Positions 48,264 to 59,109 of a stretch of DNA of 64,000 nt are shown here, in pieces. The notes beneath the pieces were generated by a model, which made no database searches, was not told where the DNA came from, and saw only the letters and a list, made by a program, of their open reading frames with translations. Both the position numbers and the translations under genes were made by a program. The number at the start of each line of letters is the position of its first letter. The first letter of the stretch is position 1. This DNA comes from Emergomyces orientalis (Eukaryota > Ascomycota > Eurotiomycetes > Onygenales > Ajellomycetaceae), in assembly GCA_002110485.1 (NCBI GenBank), contig MOWL01000002.1, positions 1,116,001-1,180,000 on the forward strand, written 5' to 3'.

Positions 48264-50476
48264 TCTCTTCTCATCATTTTACTTGTCGTCGATAAAAAGG
48301 AAACTATCTTAAACCTTTACCTGTCCCCGCCCGCCACTCTCCACTAATGTGGGACAACCGCTACGATGCAATGCGACCAAGAGATTACATTTTTCTTATA
48401 CCTCCCCCCTCCTCGTTCTACATACTACATATTATAGATCTCGGGCATGCATGCATTGGTCTTGGACTTGGTTGGAGCTTATACTTCTCAAAGGAACCCC
48501 CTCTACATTTTCTTTTCTCCTGCTGGCTGTGACTAATTCTTCGTTGTTGCTTTTTAAACTATTGGCGTCCCGGGAAATATTGGTCGGTGCATGGGCCATC
48601 GTGACAATTCGTTTTATCTCTTTTCATGTTTTTGTTTATATATAATATCAAGTCGACAATTCCTCCCATCCTCAAGCCTGGTCTAATCGATATCCGTCGC
48701 CGGATATCGTCCTAAAGTATTGAGAAAGAGGAAGGAGGAGGGAAGGGAGGACGCAAGGTGGGCGCGCACGGATTTCGTTCCCTCTCAGGAGACAGCGTGC
48801 TGTCCTTTGGTTATTGGTGTGTGCGTGTGTATACGTTTGCTCGGAAGAGGAGCCAGGAACCAAGGGGTTGATCGGATCTTAAGGAAAACCTACAAAGCAA
48901 TTCTGCGCGTGTGTGCTTCTTTTTGCTATTAATTTAATTGCCCTTGCTTGTTTCTTTTTGGCTCCATTTTCTTGTATTAATTATTATTATTACTTTTCTT
49001 CTTGATGTTATTTGTTTTCCTTCCCCTCCAATATCAAGCCGCTCGCCACCTCTGGAAAATGCTCACGTCACCCTTATTTTTTCTTTTGCCCCTGTTCTGA
49101 TTCCTCCGTTTCAGGGTCATGGTTCTCAATTTTCATTTCTCCTATGTCGTCTTATCTTTTTTTTGTCCCTATATATGTCCCACTTCTTACCCCCATTTCC
49201 AGTTTTTCCTTTTCATTTGTCATGTTTTGGGGTGCTGGTCACGAAAGACATGACAGTATTTTTCTTTACAAATTCTTCTTTTGTCCCTTTGGCGCCATTT
49301 TTTTAATATCCAACCCCTCCCAACCACCCAACCCCATTTGTTATATCAGTTATATCAGCTATATCACACTTTTCATCTTATTTTCCATTTACATCTCCTG
49401 TTCCCAACCGTCTCATCTCAGCGTAATCCGCTCACATCATTTTTATTTTAATAAAATAAGAAGAAAAAAAGGAAGAAGATAACAGCCGCAATGGATCCAT
49501 TTCCCAATCTTCTCGCCTTCCATAACAGTGAGCCGACAGCCTGGCTCTCTCTCCCTCCCCTTGCTGCATGCTTGCATGACGTTCTGCAAGGGGGTTTTTT
49601 ATACAAAAAGAAACAAAAAAAGAAGGGAGAATCATTTTCATCTATTCATCTCACGTTTCATACTTTCTCCCCTTTGTCTACTTTTCCTTTCCATCCCCTA
49701 ATAACATAGTCTTGTTGGCTGTCAAAGAGAGAAAATAACGCACAAAATATCAGCGAAAACAAATAAAATATTACATATATTCATATATATCTATCGTGTG
49801 CTCGTTTTTATAAAGGAAGAATCATATACAACGAATTCAAATCATGACATGAATATGTTTGAAATTCCCTCGTAAAGGTTTGAATGGTAGAATGCTTATA
49901 TAATAAGCCCTGAGAGGGTGGGTTGACTTTCGCCGCCTGGTAACTGAACTTCGACATCCTACTCGCAATTAAAACTCATAATCTTGTGTCCCTTCAAACT
50001 CGGACTATTTCGTTGGAAGTGGAAGCAATACTGGACTGGTGTTTGTCCCTTTTTGAAAAGAAAAAGGAGAGGAAAGGAAAGAAAAAAGACATGGACAGTC
50101 GTTGCTAGGCTGAGTTTTCTATGATTGATCGCCTGCAGTCTTATATTGTGATAGTTACCTCAAGTGGCTCTTTATATACACACTCGAGTTTTTGTGGTGG
50201 AGTTTTTTTTTTAAAAAAAGAAAAACAACTGGGAGAAAAAAGAGGATTTGTGAAAATATTTTTTGTCAATGGCTTAGTTTTCACTTTCCCTTGTATTTTT
50301 GCTCGTTGAAAGCAAATGATATCCCAGGTGTAGGGCTCGGTTCTCCTTCCGCCATCAGCTCTCCCGTTTTCTCCGAATAGCTCTCAAGCTATTGTTAAGC
50401 AAGCAATCTGGGAATCCCCTGGACCGTCTTCTGGAGCGAGAGCGAGCGAGCATACTGAATTTTCTGAATTTTCAGC
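48264..50476. other. 2.2-kb spacer between sebA and DPH6
   Basis: sebA 3' region and DPH6 promoter. Pyrimidine-rich between 48940 and 49480 and A/T-rich with short A runs near 49440-49640 and 50050-50240. Open frames are low-complexity hydrophobic readings of T-rich DNA. No gene seen. Confidence 0.65.
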
Positions 50477-53026
50477 ATGCCGCAACAACTACAAAGACAA
50501 CTCAACGTCATTGCCCTGATATCAGGTGGCAAAGATTCTCTCTACTCCATCTTGCACTGTCTTAAAAATGGACATAGGGTTGTTGCACTGGCAAACCTTC
50601 ACCCGCCCTTGAGGCCGAAACTCAGTTCTAATTATGCTGCCTATAAAACTGCTGGTTCGTTGCAATGCGACGATCAGGATGGAGATGTCGTGCAGAAGGG
50701 TAGAGTGGGAGAGCAGGAAGTAAGCGGCAATGGGGCGCTTGGCCAGAGGAAAGAAGAAGAAGAAGAAAACGAGGACGAGGAAGAGGAGGAAGAGGAAGAT
50801 CTACACAGTTACATGTACCAAACAGTCGGCCACAGTATAATCCCCCTTTACCAGTCCGCCCTGGGCATCCCGCTCTACCGCGCCCCGATCCATGGAACAG
50901 CCCTAAACATCTCGCGCGATTATCAGACACCGTCATCAGCATCAACAACAGACGAAATCGAATCCCTTTTTCGCCTACTCCAGCAGATACTTAAGGCCCA
51001 CCCAACCGCCAACGCCGTTTCTGCTGGCGCCATCCTCTCCACCTACCAGCGCACGCGCATCGAGAACGTCGCCAGCCGTCTGGGACTGATTCCCTTGGCT
51101 TGGCTGTGGATGTACCCAATCCTCCCACCACCAGCAGAGCGCGCGTTGTTACCACCCAACTCCCCGGCGGCCATCACGGGGTTGTTGGAGGATATGGCTG
51201 CGTGTGGTTGTGAGGCGCGGATTATTAAGATTGCTAGTGGGGGTTTGGATGTGGAGGATTTGTGGGGGGATGTTGCGGGCAAGGGCGGTGTGGTGAGAAG
51301 GAGATTGGTGAAGGGGATGGGAAGGTTTGTTGGGGAAGGGGAGGTGGAGGGGGCGGTGTTGGGGGAGGGTGGGGAGTATGAGACTATTGCGCTGGATGGG
51401 CCGGGGGTTTTGTGGAAGGAGAGGATTGTGGTTGGGAGGATTGAGAGGAGGATTGGAGAAGGGGGTGTGGCGGCTGTGAGGATTAGGGGAGCGAGGTGTG
51501 TGCGGAAGGAGAAGGGTGGTGGGGATGGGGGTGATGGGGAGTTAGGGATGGTCAGGGTGCCGCAGCTTTTTGATGTTGGGTTTAAGGGGGTATTGGATGA
51601 AATGCTATTGTGGTGGAGGAAGTATGAGAATGTCCGAGAGGGGGAATTCCAAGCTTACATGTTACGTGGTGATTATGAGAGCCGGAAGATAGCTGTGGCC
51701 CTAACCAAGGGAGAAAACATCTGGACCATCTCAAACATCTCCGCCCCTGAAGCTGGTCCCGGGGCGGGAAACCAGATGAAAGCGATTGCTCAAAAGGTCG
51801 AAAATGTCCTCCTGCAGTCTGTCGCAATGACTGCTGGCGCTACCGATACCCCGACCACCGCGGACATTGTTTTTGCTACTGTCCTCCTGCGATCAATGGA
51901 CGATTTCGCTTTAATAAACCCCATCTATGCCTCGTTATTTACCAAACCGAACCCCCCAGCCAGAGTGACCGTGGCATGCGGCAATACCATGCCTCCCGGC
52001 GTAGACGTCCTCGCGTCTTTCGTCATCGATATGCTTCCGCGAGAATGTAGATTGGGCTTACATGTCCAGTCCCGCTCTTATTGGGCCCCAGCGAATATAG
52101 GGCCATATTCGCAAGCAAAGGCCATCTCGTTGCACGCGGATGCAAAGATTGATCGCGATGGCGGGCTTATCTATATTGCAGGGCAGATACCTCTGGAACC
52201 CGGGTCGATGGAAATATATAATCCTTCTCTAATGGAGGAGAGCGAATATTGGTTTAAGCCTTTTGTATTTCGTTCGATTCTCGCCCTTCAGCACCTCTGG
52301 CGAATTGGGAGAGCCATGGAAGCGGATTGGTGGTTGGGCGCCGTGGCGTTTTTAGCTGGAGATGAGAATATCGCCGCAAAGGCTAAGATTGGGTGGGAGA
52401 TCTGGGAGAATATGAACTGCGACCCATCGTCTTTGAAGGTTGGAGAGGACGACGACGAAGATGATGATGATGAGGCGCCAGCGTTTGATACGTGGGATCT
52501 AAAGTATGGAAACCAGCGGGATTTAGGAAACCCTTCTTCATTGAGGGGTGCGAGGAAGAATTTGCCAAATTTCGAGATCGTCAGGGGATCCATTTGCACC
52601 CCGCCCTTTTTTGCAGTGCAGGTCGCTGCGCTACCACGCGCAAGTGATATTGAGTGGCAGGGTTTGGGGACAAGGTCTGGTCTACTTACTACATCTGAGG
52701 AAGCACAAACAGAAAAGCCATGGACATTAAGCCATTCACAAGGTAAAGGTTTGGGGTCGTTTTATTACATCGGGATACAGGACGGCGCGCAGCCAAGCCA
52801 GGATTTGGAAGCGTGTATACGGGATGCAATAGATTTCGTGAAAGCAAGAGAAATGGATGTCCACGGTGAGAATGTTGATCATGTCAATTCGACAGTATAT
52901 GCCCCGTATCGTCTGAATGCGAGTGTTTGGCAACTGGGGCAGATCGTGCCATGTACATCTGTCTGGGGCCCAAAGGGTAAGAGACTGGCTGCTGGGATTG
53001 TGGTTCATATCCGCTTAAAAAGGTGA
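50477..53026 (+). CDS. DPH6: Diphthine-ammonia ligase with two C-terminal RidA-like domains
   Basis: ATP-dependent amidation of diphthine on elongation factor 2, the last step of diphthamide synthesis. Uninterrupted 849-aa frame. The N-terminal PP-loop ATPase domain has ISGGKDSLYS at residues 15-24 and GEGGEYETIALDGP near 296-309. Two RidA/YjgF-like domains follow (about 380-510 and 530-690; the second starts SYWAPANIGPYSQAKAISLH), the arrangement known for yeast Dph6. Odd points: an acidic run (EEEEENEDEEEEEEEDLHSY) sits within the ATPase domain near residues 93-115, and a second acidic insert (EDDDEDDDDEAPAFD) lies near 656-670. The coding strand at 51180-51600 is exceptionally G-rich and includes a G-quadruplex motif. 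DPH4 of the same pathway is in this window. Confidence 0.93.
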   Translation: MPQQLQRQLNVIALISGGKDSLYSILHCLKNGHRVVALANLHPPLRPKLSSNYAAYKTAGSLQCDDQDGDVVQKGRVGEQEVSGNGALGQRKEEEEENEDEEEEEEEDLHSYMYQTVGHSIIPLYQSALGIPLYRAPIHGTALNISRDYQTPSSASTTDEIESLFRLLQQILKAHPTANAVSAGAILSTYQRTRIENVASRLGLIPLAWLWMYPILPPPAERALLPPNSPAAITGLLEDMAACGCEARIIKIASGGLDVEDLWGDVAGKGGVVRRRLVKGMGRFVGEGEVEGAVLGEGGEYETIALDGPGVLWKERIVVGRIERRIGEGGVAAVRIRGARCVRKEKGGGDGGDGELGMVRVPQLFDVGFKGVLDEMLLWWRKYENVREGEFQAYMLRGDYESRKIAVALTKGENIWTISNISAPEAGPGAGNQMKAIAQKVENVLLQSVAMTAGATDTPTTADIVFATVLLRSMDDFALINPIYASLFTKPNPPARVTVACGNTMPPGVDVLASFVIDMLPRECRLGLHVQSRSYWAPANIGPYSQAKAISLHADAKIDRDGGLIYIAGQIPLEPGSMEIYNPSLMEESEYWFKPFVFRSILALQHLWRIGRAMEADWWLGAVAFLAGDENIAAKAKIGWEIWENMNCDPSSLKVGEDDDEDDDDEAPAFDTWDLKYGNQRDLGNPSSLRGARKNLPNFEIVRGSICTPPFFAVQVAALPRASDIEWQGLGTRSGLLTTSEEAQTEKPWTLSHSQGKGLGSFYYIGIQDGAQPSQDLEACIRDAIDFVKAREMDVHGENVDHVNSTVYAPYRLNASVWQLGQIVPCTSVWGPKGKRLAAGIVVHIRLKR
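51332..51374 (+). repeat. G-quadruplex motif inside DPH6 coding strand
   Basis: G runs of 4, 4, 5, 5, 3 and 4 with loops of at most seven bases fall within a 43-base coding stretch. The transcript would carry the same motif. Confidence 0.75.
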
Positions 53027-53210
53027 AAATCTTCAGTGTTGTTTATTTAATGACTGAGTCCAAAATATTTGAATTACACTATTATGATTTTTACGATAAA
53101 ACTGAAAAGAGTTAACCCTATATACTAGTATACATCGAAAATTGTGGAGGCCGTTGTTTGGAGAGTAGGAATGTGCGCTGAGGATTATCAAGAAACCCGT
53201 ATATTGCCAA

Positions 53211-53492
53211 CTACCTTGTCCATGTAATTGAAAGTGGCTTTTTAAATAACAAATATAGAAATACAGCTAGAGTAACAAAACAAGATAAAATTGTAGCAGC
53301 AAACATGATAGACGTCCCGATGATGATGAGTATATTTGTCGATGGCCATGACCAGATCCAGAAAAACATGTGATCTAGAGCTGTCCACAGTCGAGGCGTA
53401 GGTTCAACCCGCAGCTGGTCCGCCGCAACTTTTCCTGCAATGCTGGCTTTTCCCCGTCCACAGCAAACCACTAAACGACTCATGGATAGCAT
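53211..53492 (-). CDS. Small predicted membrane protein, unknown function
   Basis: A 93-aa frame (84 aa from the second ATG at 53483). The N-terminal half is basic and soluble; the C-terminal half is strongly hydrophobic, about 40 residues including HMFFWIWSWPSTNILIIIG and AATILSCFVTLAVFLYLLF, so one or two membrane spans, then a short tail (KKPLSITWTR). It sits tail to tail with DPH6 (184 bp) and head to head with SEC59 (151 bp), a layout that fits a real gene in an otherwise filled interval. I recognise no family. A chance frame or a missed upstream exon is possible. Confidence 0.45.
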   Translation of the reverse strand: MLSMSRLVVCCGRGKASIAGKVAADQLRVEPTPRLWTALDHMFFWIWSWPSTNILIIIGTSIMFAATILSCFVTLAVFLYLLFKKPLSITWTR

Positions 53493-53643
53493 AAGGCAGT
53501 GCCTATGAACAATATCCGTGTCGTTCGTTTGAAAATTCGATCACGTACCACGGTTCTTCTCGACGTCACATCGAGCTCCGGCCAACTATGGCGAGTGGGT
53601 GACCTCACCAGCAATTCCGAACGCGAGACTCGACCAGAATGAT

Positions 53644-56470
53644 ATGGCAGCCCAAGACGCCTACAGAGGCAATGACGAAAATCATGATAAACATGACGCC
53701 TCACTTATAGTTGTTTCACCGCAGGACTCACGGCGGCAACTTTCACGATCCCCTCATCCTTACCACCGCCGCGGATCCCGCCTTCTCACTCCGATAGGCA
53801 ACGATGAAGGTGGCAGCTATACTTCCTCGTGGAGAAAATCGCCTAGGGCTTCTAGCGAAAGCGGGACAGAGGCAGACGATGAGAGCACAGGCTTTCTGAA
53901 AGGCCTGCCGGCGCCTCAGATACGACCCAGACAAACCGTGAGTGTTAGAAGAGGGAATGGCCAGGATAAAGGTGTTCAGTCGACGGGAGAGCGCTTATGG
54001 TCTGCCTTCAGGAGGTCGAGGTCAACGGCTTCGAGGAAGGATTCAAGTGAAGCCGTGGATGGCGATGAGGTAGATGCCCGGAGCCAGGTGGTCAGGCGGA
54101 ACCGGATTGAAGTTTTACGGAGACTGTCAGAAACAACGCTCGTCCTTGCTGTAGGCGCGACGGTATATTTTGGGAATGATGTAAGATTTGCTGCTCGAGC
54201 TTGGAATAGAGGTACGTATCTGTCATCATTTTCAACAGGTGCTAGGTGCTGATATTTTGTGTCTTCGTACCCATTTAGAACTTTCGACGTTTTCGATTAC
54301 GATTCTCGTACTCTACTTGATATACCCCTTTCAAATATCTACTCATGGTTTTCGACGGCGCAGCTGGAAGGCAATTGCATCCTTCCCATTCTCGACGGAT
54401 ATCGATCCTGCTCCTCTAATATATCCCGTTCTCCTCCCCGTGCTCATTGCGTTGTCGCTGGTACGCAATCACCAGACGTTAATATTACCAAATATAATAC
54501 TCAGCCTCGCTTCAATACCTTCTCCTGTTATACCTCTCCACAGTATGCTGCATGGTTTCGTTATCGTACATTGGACCATCACCATTCTGCCAGTTATCAT
54601 CTCGAATATCTCTTCGCGAAGCTCAGAGGCCGCCCAGGGGCTCAGCCCAGAGCTCCTGCTCCTCATTTTCCCTTTACACCAAACGCTTGTAACAACATTG
54701 CATTTTCTTTTCACAACCAGCCTATTACCTACCGAATTGCAACTCCTTGCCACCGGGCTCATTAACATCCTGCTCTTTGCCCAGTCCCCCCAGGGGGAAA
54801 TTCTTAAGGCGCTCCTCTGGCTTGGCAGCATTTGTATGCTTATATTATGTCGACATGTCCTTCGTTGGGAGGTTATCTTAGCAAGAGTACCGTCTTGGAA
54901 ATTTCGTCGGTCACCTAGTAGGGGTAATCGGCCGCGGAATTTTCTTAAAATGCTTGACCATAACCTCTGCTACAGGCTCAGTCATGTTGGTCACAGCGGG
55001 GAGGCGTTGTCCGATAGCGACGTACCAGCCAGTGGATTTACAATGACCAAGGGCAAGGAAAACCAAGGCCGCCACAGTTTTAAACAGCTTAGCGCTCCTC
55101 ACTTATCCGTAGATGATCAAGTCGCGGCTCCTCTCGCTCCCCCACCTCTCACATTGGACAGAGTCCGATCAAGTAATAATATTCTACTGCAAGAAGTACT
55201 TACGACCATGCAATCGAAAACTACACACAGCCGGCGTCGTCCATCATCGACCTTTGACAATGGCGATGTGGATGATTTTGTTAAAACTACACCTAGCGGC
55301 CGGCGCAAGCGATTCATGACGCCGAACCTCCAATCTTTTCTTTCCCTTACAGCGGCTCAGGCCCAAGTTCGAAAGTGGGCATATGCACTTTATACCTACG
55401 CAGCAACATTATTTATCATTTTGTTGCCTGTGAGAAGGTATGTTGGGCGGAATGCGCTTCATGGCAATGAGCCCTTCGGGTGGGCGATTGGGTATCTGTT
55501 TGGCAACATCCCGGCTTTTAGGTTTCAGCTTGTGAAAGCTAACCTGGAGAATTGGATGCGAATACCACCTTTACTCGATACGGAACTAGATAACAGATCA
55601 TGCCATCTGGGATGGGTGGAGCATCTCCGGCGAGATACTCTCGGAGAAGCAAATACCCGCCTCCTGATAACTTGTTATTGCGCCCTTGTTATCGTGGTGG
55701 GATTGGCGTTGGTAATTCGCCTTAGCGGGGCCGTTGAGGTGGACACTCGACGTAAAGTTTTCCACGGAATGATGGTTTTGATGTTCCTGCCAACCACCTT
55801 CATTGACCCTACATTTACAGCACTTGCTTTGGCCCTCATCTTAGCCATTTTCCTTTTACTAGATCTATTTAGAGCCTCACAGTTACCACCAATCTCAAAG
55901 CCGCTCACATACTTCCTTGCGCCGTACGTTGATGGCCGCGACCATCGCGGACCCGTCATCGTTTCCCACATTTTCCTCCTTATTGGTTGTGCCATCCCAC
56001 TCTGGCTTTCTCTTGCTGGGATGCCTCGTACTGGCAGCCCGCCTTGGGAGGGCTGGGACGTGGAGACGCGGGATCTCAGCATGGTCAGCGGGATTATATG
56101 TGTTGGCATGGGTGATGCAGCAGCGTCTCTGGTGGGGCGACGATATGGCCGACATAAGTGGTTCTGGGGTGGCGGGAAGAGTATCGAGGGTAGCATGGCC
56201 TTCGCTGCCGCCGTTTTTGTAGGGATACTGGCGGCACGCCTTTGGTTGATTGTTGGCGGGTGGGATCGTTATATCTCCGTGCCCATGTCTCAGGTGATAT
56301 CCTCATCCTGGCCGACGATGGCGATGTCGAGGGGCTGGGCTGTCATCGTCGGTAAATATATTCTTGCAGCCCTGGGGTCGAGTTTTATGGAGGCAGTGTT
56401 GACGGGTGGGAATGATAATGTTGTGGTGCCCCTGGTTTTGTGGTTGCTTATTCGAGGATTGGGTTTATAG
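53644..56470 (+). CDS. SEC59: Dolichol kinase
   Basis: Phosphorylates dolichol with CTP at the ER membrane, giving the carrier for N-glycosylation, O-mannosylation and GPI anchors. Exons 53644-54211 and 54279-56470; the 67-nt intron has a GCTGAT branch region and TTTAG acceptor; product 919 aa. An ATG at 53588 meets a stop after four codons, so the ATG at 53644 (MAAQDAYRGNDENHDKHDAS) was chosen. About 165 disordered residues come first, then many hydrophobic segments. The CTP-binding region near the C-terminus is ICVGMGDAAASLVGRRYGRH (Asp802) followed by GGGKSIEGSMAF. A soluble loop (about 385-560) is Ser/Arg-rich. ALG7, which uses the product, is in this window. Confidence 0.93.
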
Positions 56471-57886
56471 ATTTCCGTTTTCGTCCTTTTCTTTCTTTTT
56501 ATACACTTCCCCTCTGTTCCACTGTTGTCTACGCTATTTTCCCAGGCGGACCTATCGGGATATGTTGCCGCGAGCAGGCTATATATCCCTTCCTACCAGT
56601 CATGTTTTACCATGAAAGATTTTTTCTCTCCCATTTGATTTCTTCACTCTACATATTTCATTCACATCATGTACCTTAAGGGAGGCACAATGTAGTAATC
56701 CCATCTCATCTTATGCTTGCCCTCCCCTGCACATGATCTTTAGAAGTGTATAATGTTTAGTAGAATTGCTTCTAACAGCAGATACTTCAATCATGAGAGA
56801 AATTCTACACTAACATTATTCTAAAAAGTAATTAGGGACTGCGTCCAGTTCTAGGGTTGTTTATCCGCCTGGTATGATTTAAGTCACAAATTGGGTTTAA
56901 AACCACCGCTTTTAGTGTTATAAGCGCGCTGCTTGGAACAAATATCGCGCTTCCTAAGGTTCCAACAAGCTCTCTGTGAATCCACCACAGGCAAACTATT
57001 TTTTTTATATTTTTTTTATATATATTTTTTGGCGTTTCAAAGGCTGTCCTATTTGAAAGAAGTCTGAATAAGGAAGTTTAATCTAGTTTGATGTTCCATC
57101 AGCCATTTTCAGCTTCTTCGTCGGTTGTTGCTGGGTGTAGCTCGGTTGACTAGCCCCCTTTAGCTGCTCGGCGAGGGTCCAATCGAGTCAAACGACTCCA
57201 GCTGGGAGGCGATGACATCCTTCATGATATCTTCATGCGGCCTGAAACCAAACCAATTTTAGCAATATTCATTTGCAATGAGCTCTGCACCTATCTTTGC
57301 ACCTAGATAGCTCCCAGAAACTAACCCATCGAATCTCAATGTTTTCTGTGTGAAAGAAGCAGGAGGGAATGTAAATAACGTGGTGAATCCTACGGCATGA
57401 GAATATCGAATATGAAGGAAAAGCAGAGGATGCCAGCAGGGATGTGGGTAAATGAAAACGGTGCAGTCTATTTATTTTGACGTCCGTCGTCCGTGATTGG
57501 ATATATACATGCATGCCCATCTTGTTGCCTAGGTAGGTTGCGAAGGGAATCCCATCTTCATTCATGGATGCATCCTAGAGGAAGGATATATACCGCCCAC
57601 ACCGACGATGAGAATGAAGCATTTCTCGGGAGTTCGGGGAAATCACCCTCTGCGAACGTGACGCCAATTTTGCTTCAGGACGATAGATGCAAGGACAGAA
57701 GAAAAAGGGAATTTGAGATCTTTTAGGTCACGGTAGAACTCCTAAGCCATGTGTTTTTATTCTTTTTCCCCCTTATTTCAGTGTTAAATTTTGCTACAAA
57801 CAGCTCTTTGAGTGGGTGATTAACAGTCTCGCAAAGGCAGTCAAACCAGTGCCCAAGCAGGCATAAATATCTACCAACTTGGAATC
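56471..57886. other. 1.4-kb spacer, no recognisable gene
   Basis: SEC59 3' region and upstream of the broken 2EXR gene. Contains a T-rich block (about 57000-57030) and the motif CCTAGGTAGGTT (57529-57540). Nothing else seen. Confidence 0.6.
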
Positions 57887-59109
57887 ATGCCAGCATCTCC
57901 CCAAATTTTCCACCCATTCCCCCGTTTACCCCCAGAAATGTGCTGGATCATCTATCTCCTAGCAACCCCGCACCGCCTCGTGAAGCCTGAAGAAGATCCC
58001 CCGCCAAACAAAACTAGCTTTGACAAGTTCGTCGCTTCCCTCAGCGACAAGATACCCATACCGGGGAATCTTAAGCTACACCCATCCATAGCCTACTTCA
58101 CCCATAACTGGCGCGATCACATACACGTCACCCAACCACCCCGGGAGCGCTGGAATACGTCCCCAGAAACCTGCTACTGGCGTGACTACCACTTCGTCCC
58201 ACTCCAAGTGCCCCTCTAGACAACCTTGGACTCATATGGCTTCTCCAGCAGCAAACCGCTATACCAACCATAGACACCAACAGCGGATGTCCCCGAGATA
58301 CCCGTGCACTGGCTCGTCGACCGACCAGAGCTAGCATGGCATTTATTGCGCGAGAGCATCTTGTAGAGCACTACGCCTATCACGCCTTTACTATACACCT
58401 GCGTTCGAATCGCGACTGGCGCTGATGGACTACGGTTACGACCTTGCGTTCCGCACGCGCACGGCGGGGCAGCGGACGTGGTTTTGTTTCCCGGACGATG
58501 TGTTGTATCTGTCTTCGTTTCGGGAGAAGTTTGAGCGGGCGCTGGTGATGGATGGGTACTTTTGGAGGGTAGGCGCACTGGATGCTGTGGATTTGAGGAA
58601 GGTGAGACAACTTGCGTTTCTGTATGAGACTCACGCGCATGATGAGCGTGGGGCGGCTCACGCGTGTCGGGCGCTGAGGTTGTTTTCCAGGGTTGAGGAG
58701 CTGATTTTAGGGTAGAAGAGTTTGGAGTGGGAGTGGTGTGCTGGGTTTTCTCGAAATCGGAAGATGGAGGGGGTAGAACAGGAGGAGGAGGAGGGGGAGG
58801 AGGAGGAAGAAGAAGAAGAGGGCGATCCTTGGGGGTGGATAGATTGTGATGAGGCGGATTTTTGTGGCATGAATCCGGACTGGACGAGCCATTTAAGTTT
58901 TATGGGGTAAGATGATTGAGAGTTTTTCTGGAAGTACAAAAAAGCTCATAATAGGGATGTATCTGGGTTCCTCGACGAGTCTCTTAGAAAGTATGACGCG
59001 GTGTTTAGGCACGAGAGGGAACGTGTCTTTCGTCTTGAGGGGTAGAGAGCTACCTCTTCTGCTTCTTCTTATTCCATTCATTCTCATTCTTGGAAAATGC
59101 CGAGTTTGA
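57887..59109 (+). pseudogene. Broken 2EXR-domain gene
   Basis: The first frame starts MPASPQIFHPFPRLPPEMCW, matching the fungal 2EXR start pattern (F-x2-F-x-x-L-P-x-E). It meets TAG stops at 58217 and 58271, yet the sense continues in the same frame (ADVPEIPVHWLVDRPELAWH). It then needs a shift near 58360 (VEHYAYHAFTIHLRSNRDW), a TGA at 58423, and another shift at 58425 to a 96-codon frame with WFCFPDDVLYLSSFREKFER. That ends in TAG at 58713 and reads on in frame to an acidic run and WGWIDCDEADFCGMNPDWTS. No intron consensus removes these breaks. 2EXR proteins are fungus-specific, of unknown role, and often multi-copy. Several stops are TAG, which CAG gives by CpA-to-TpA change, so RIP-like decay is possible. 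Confidence 0.65.
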
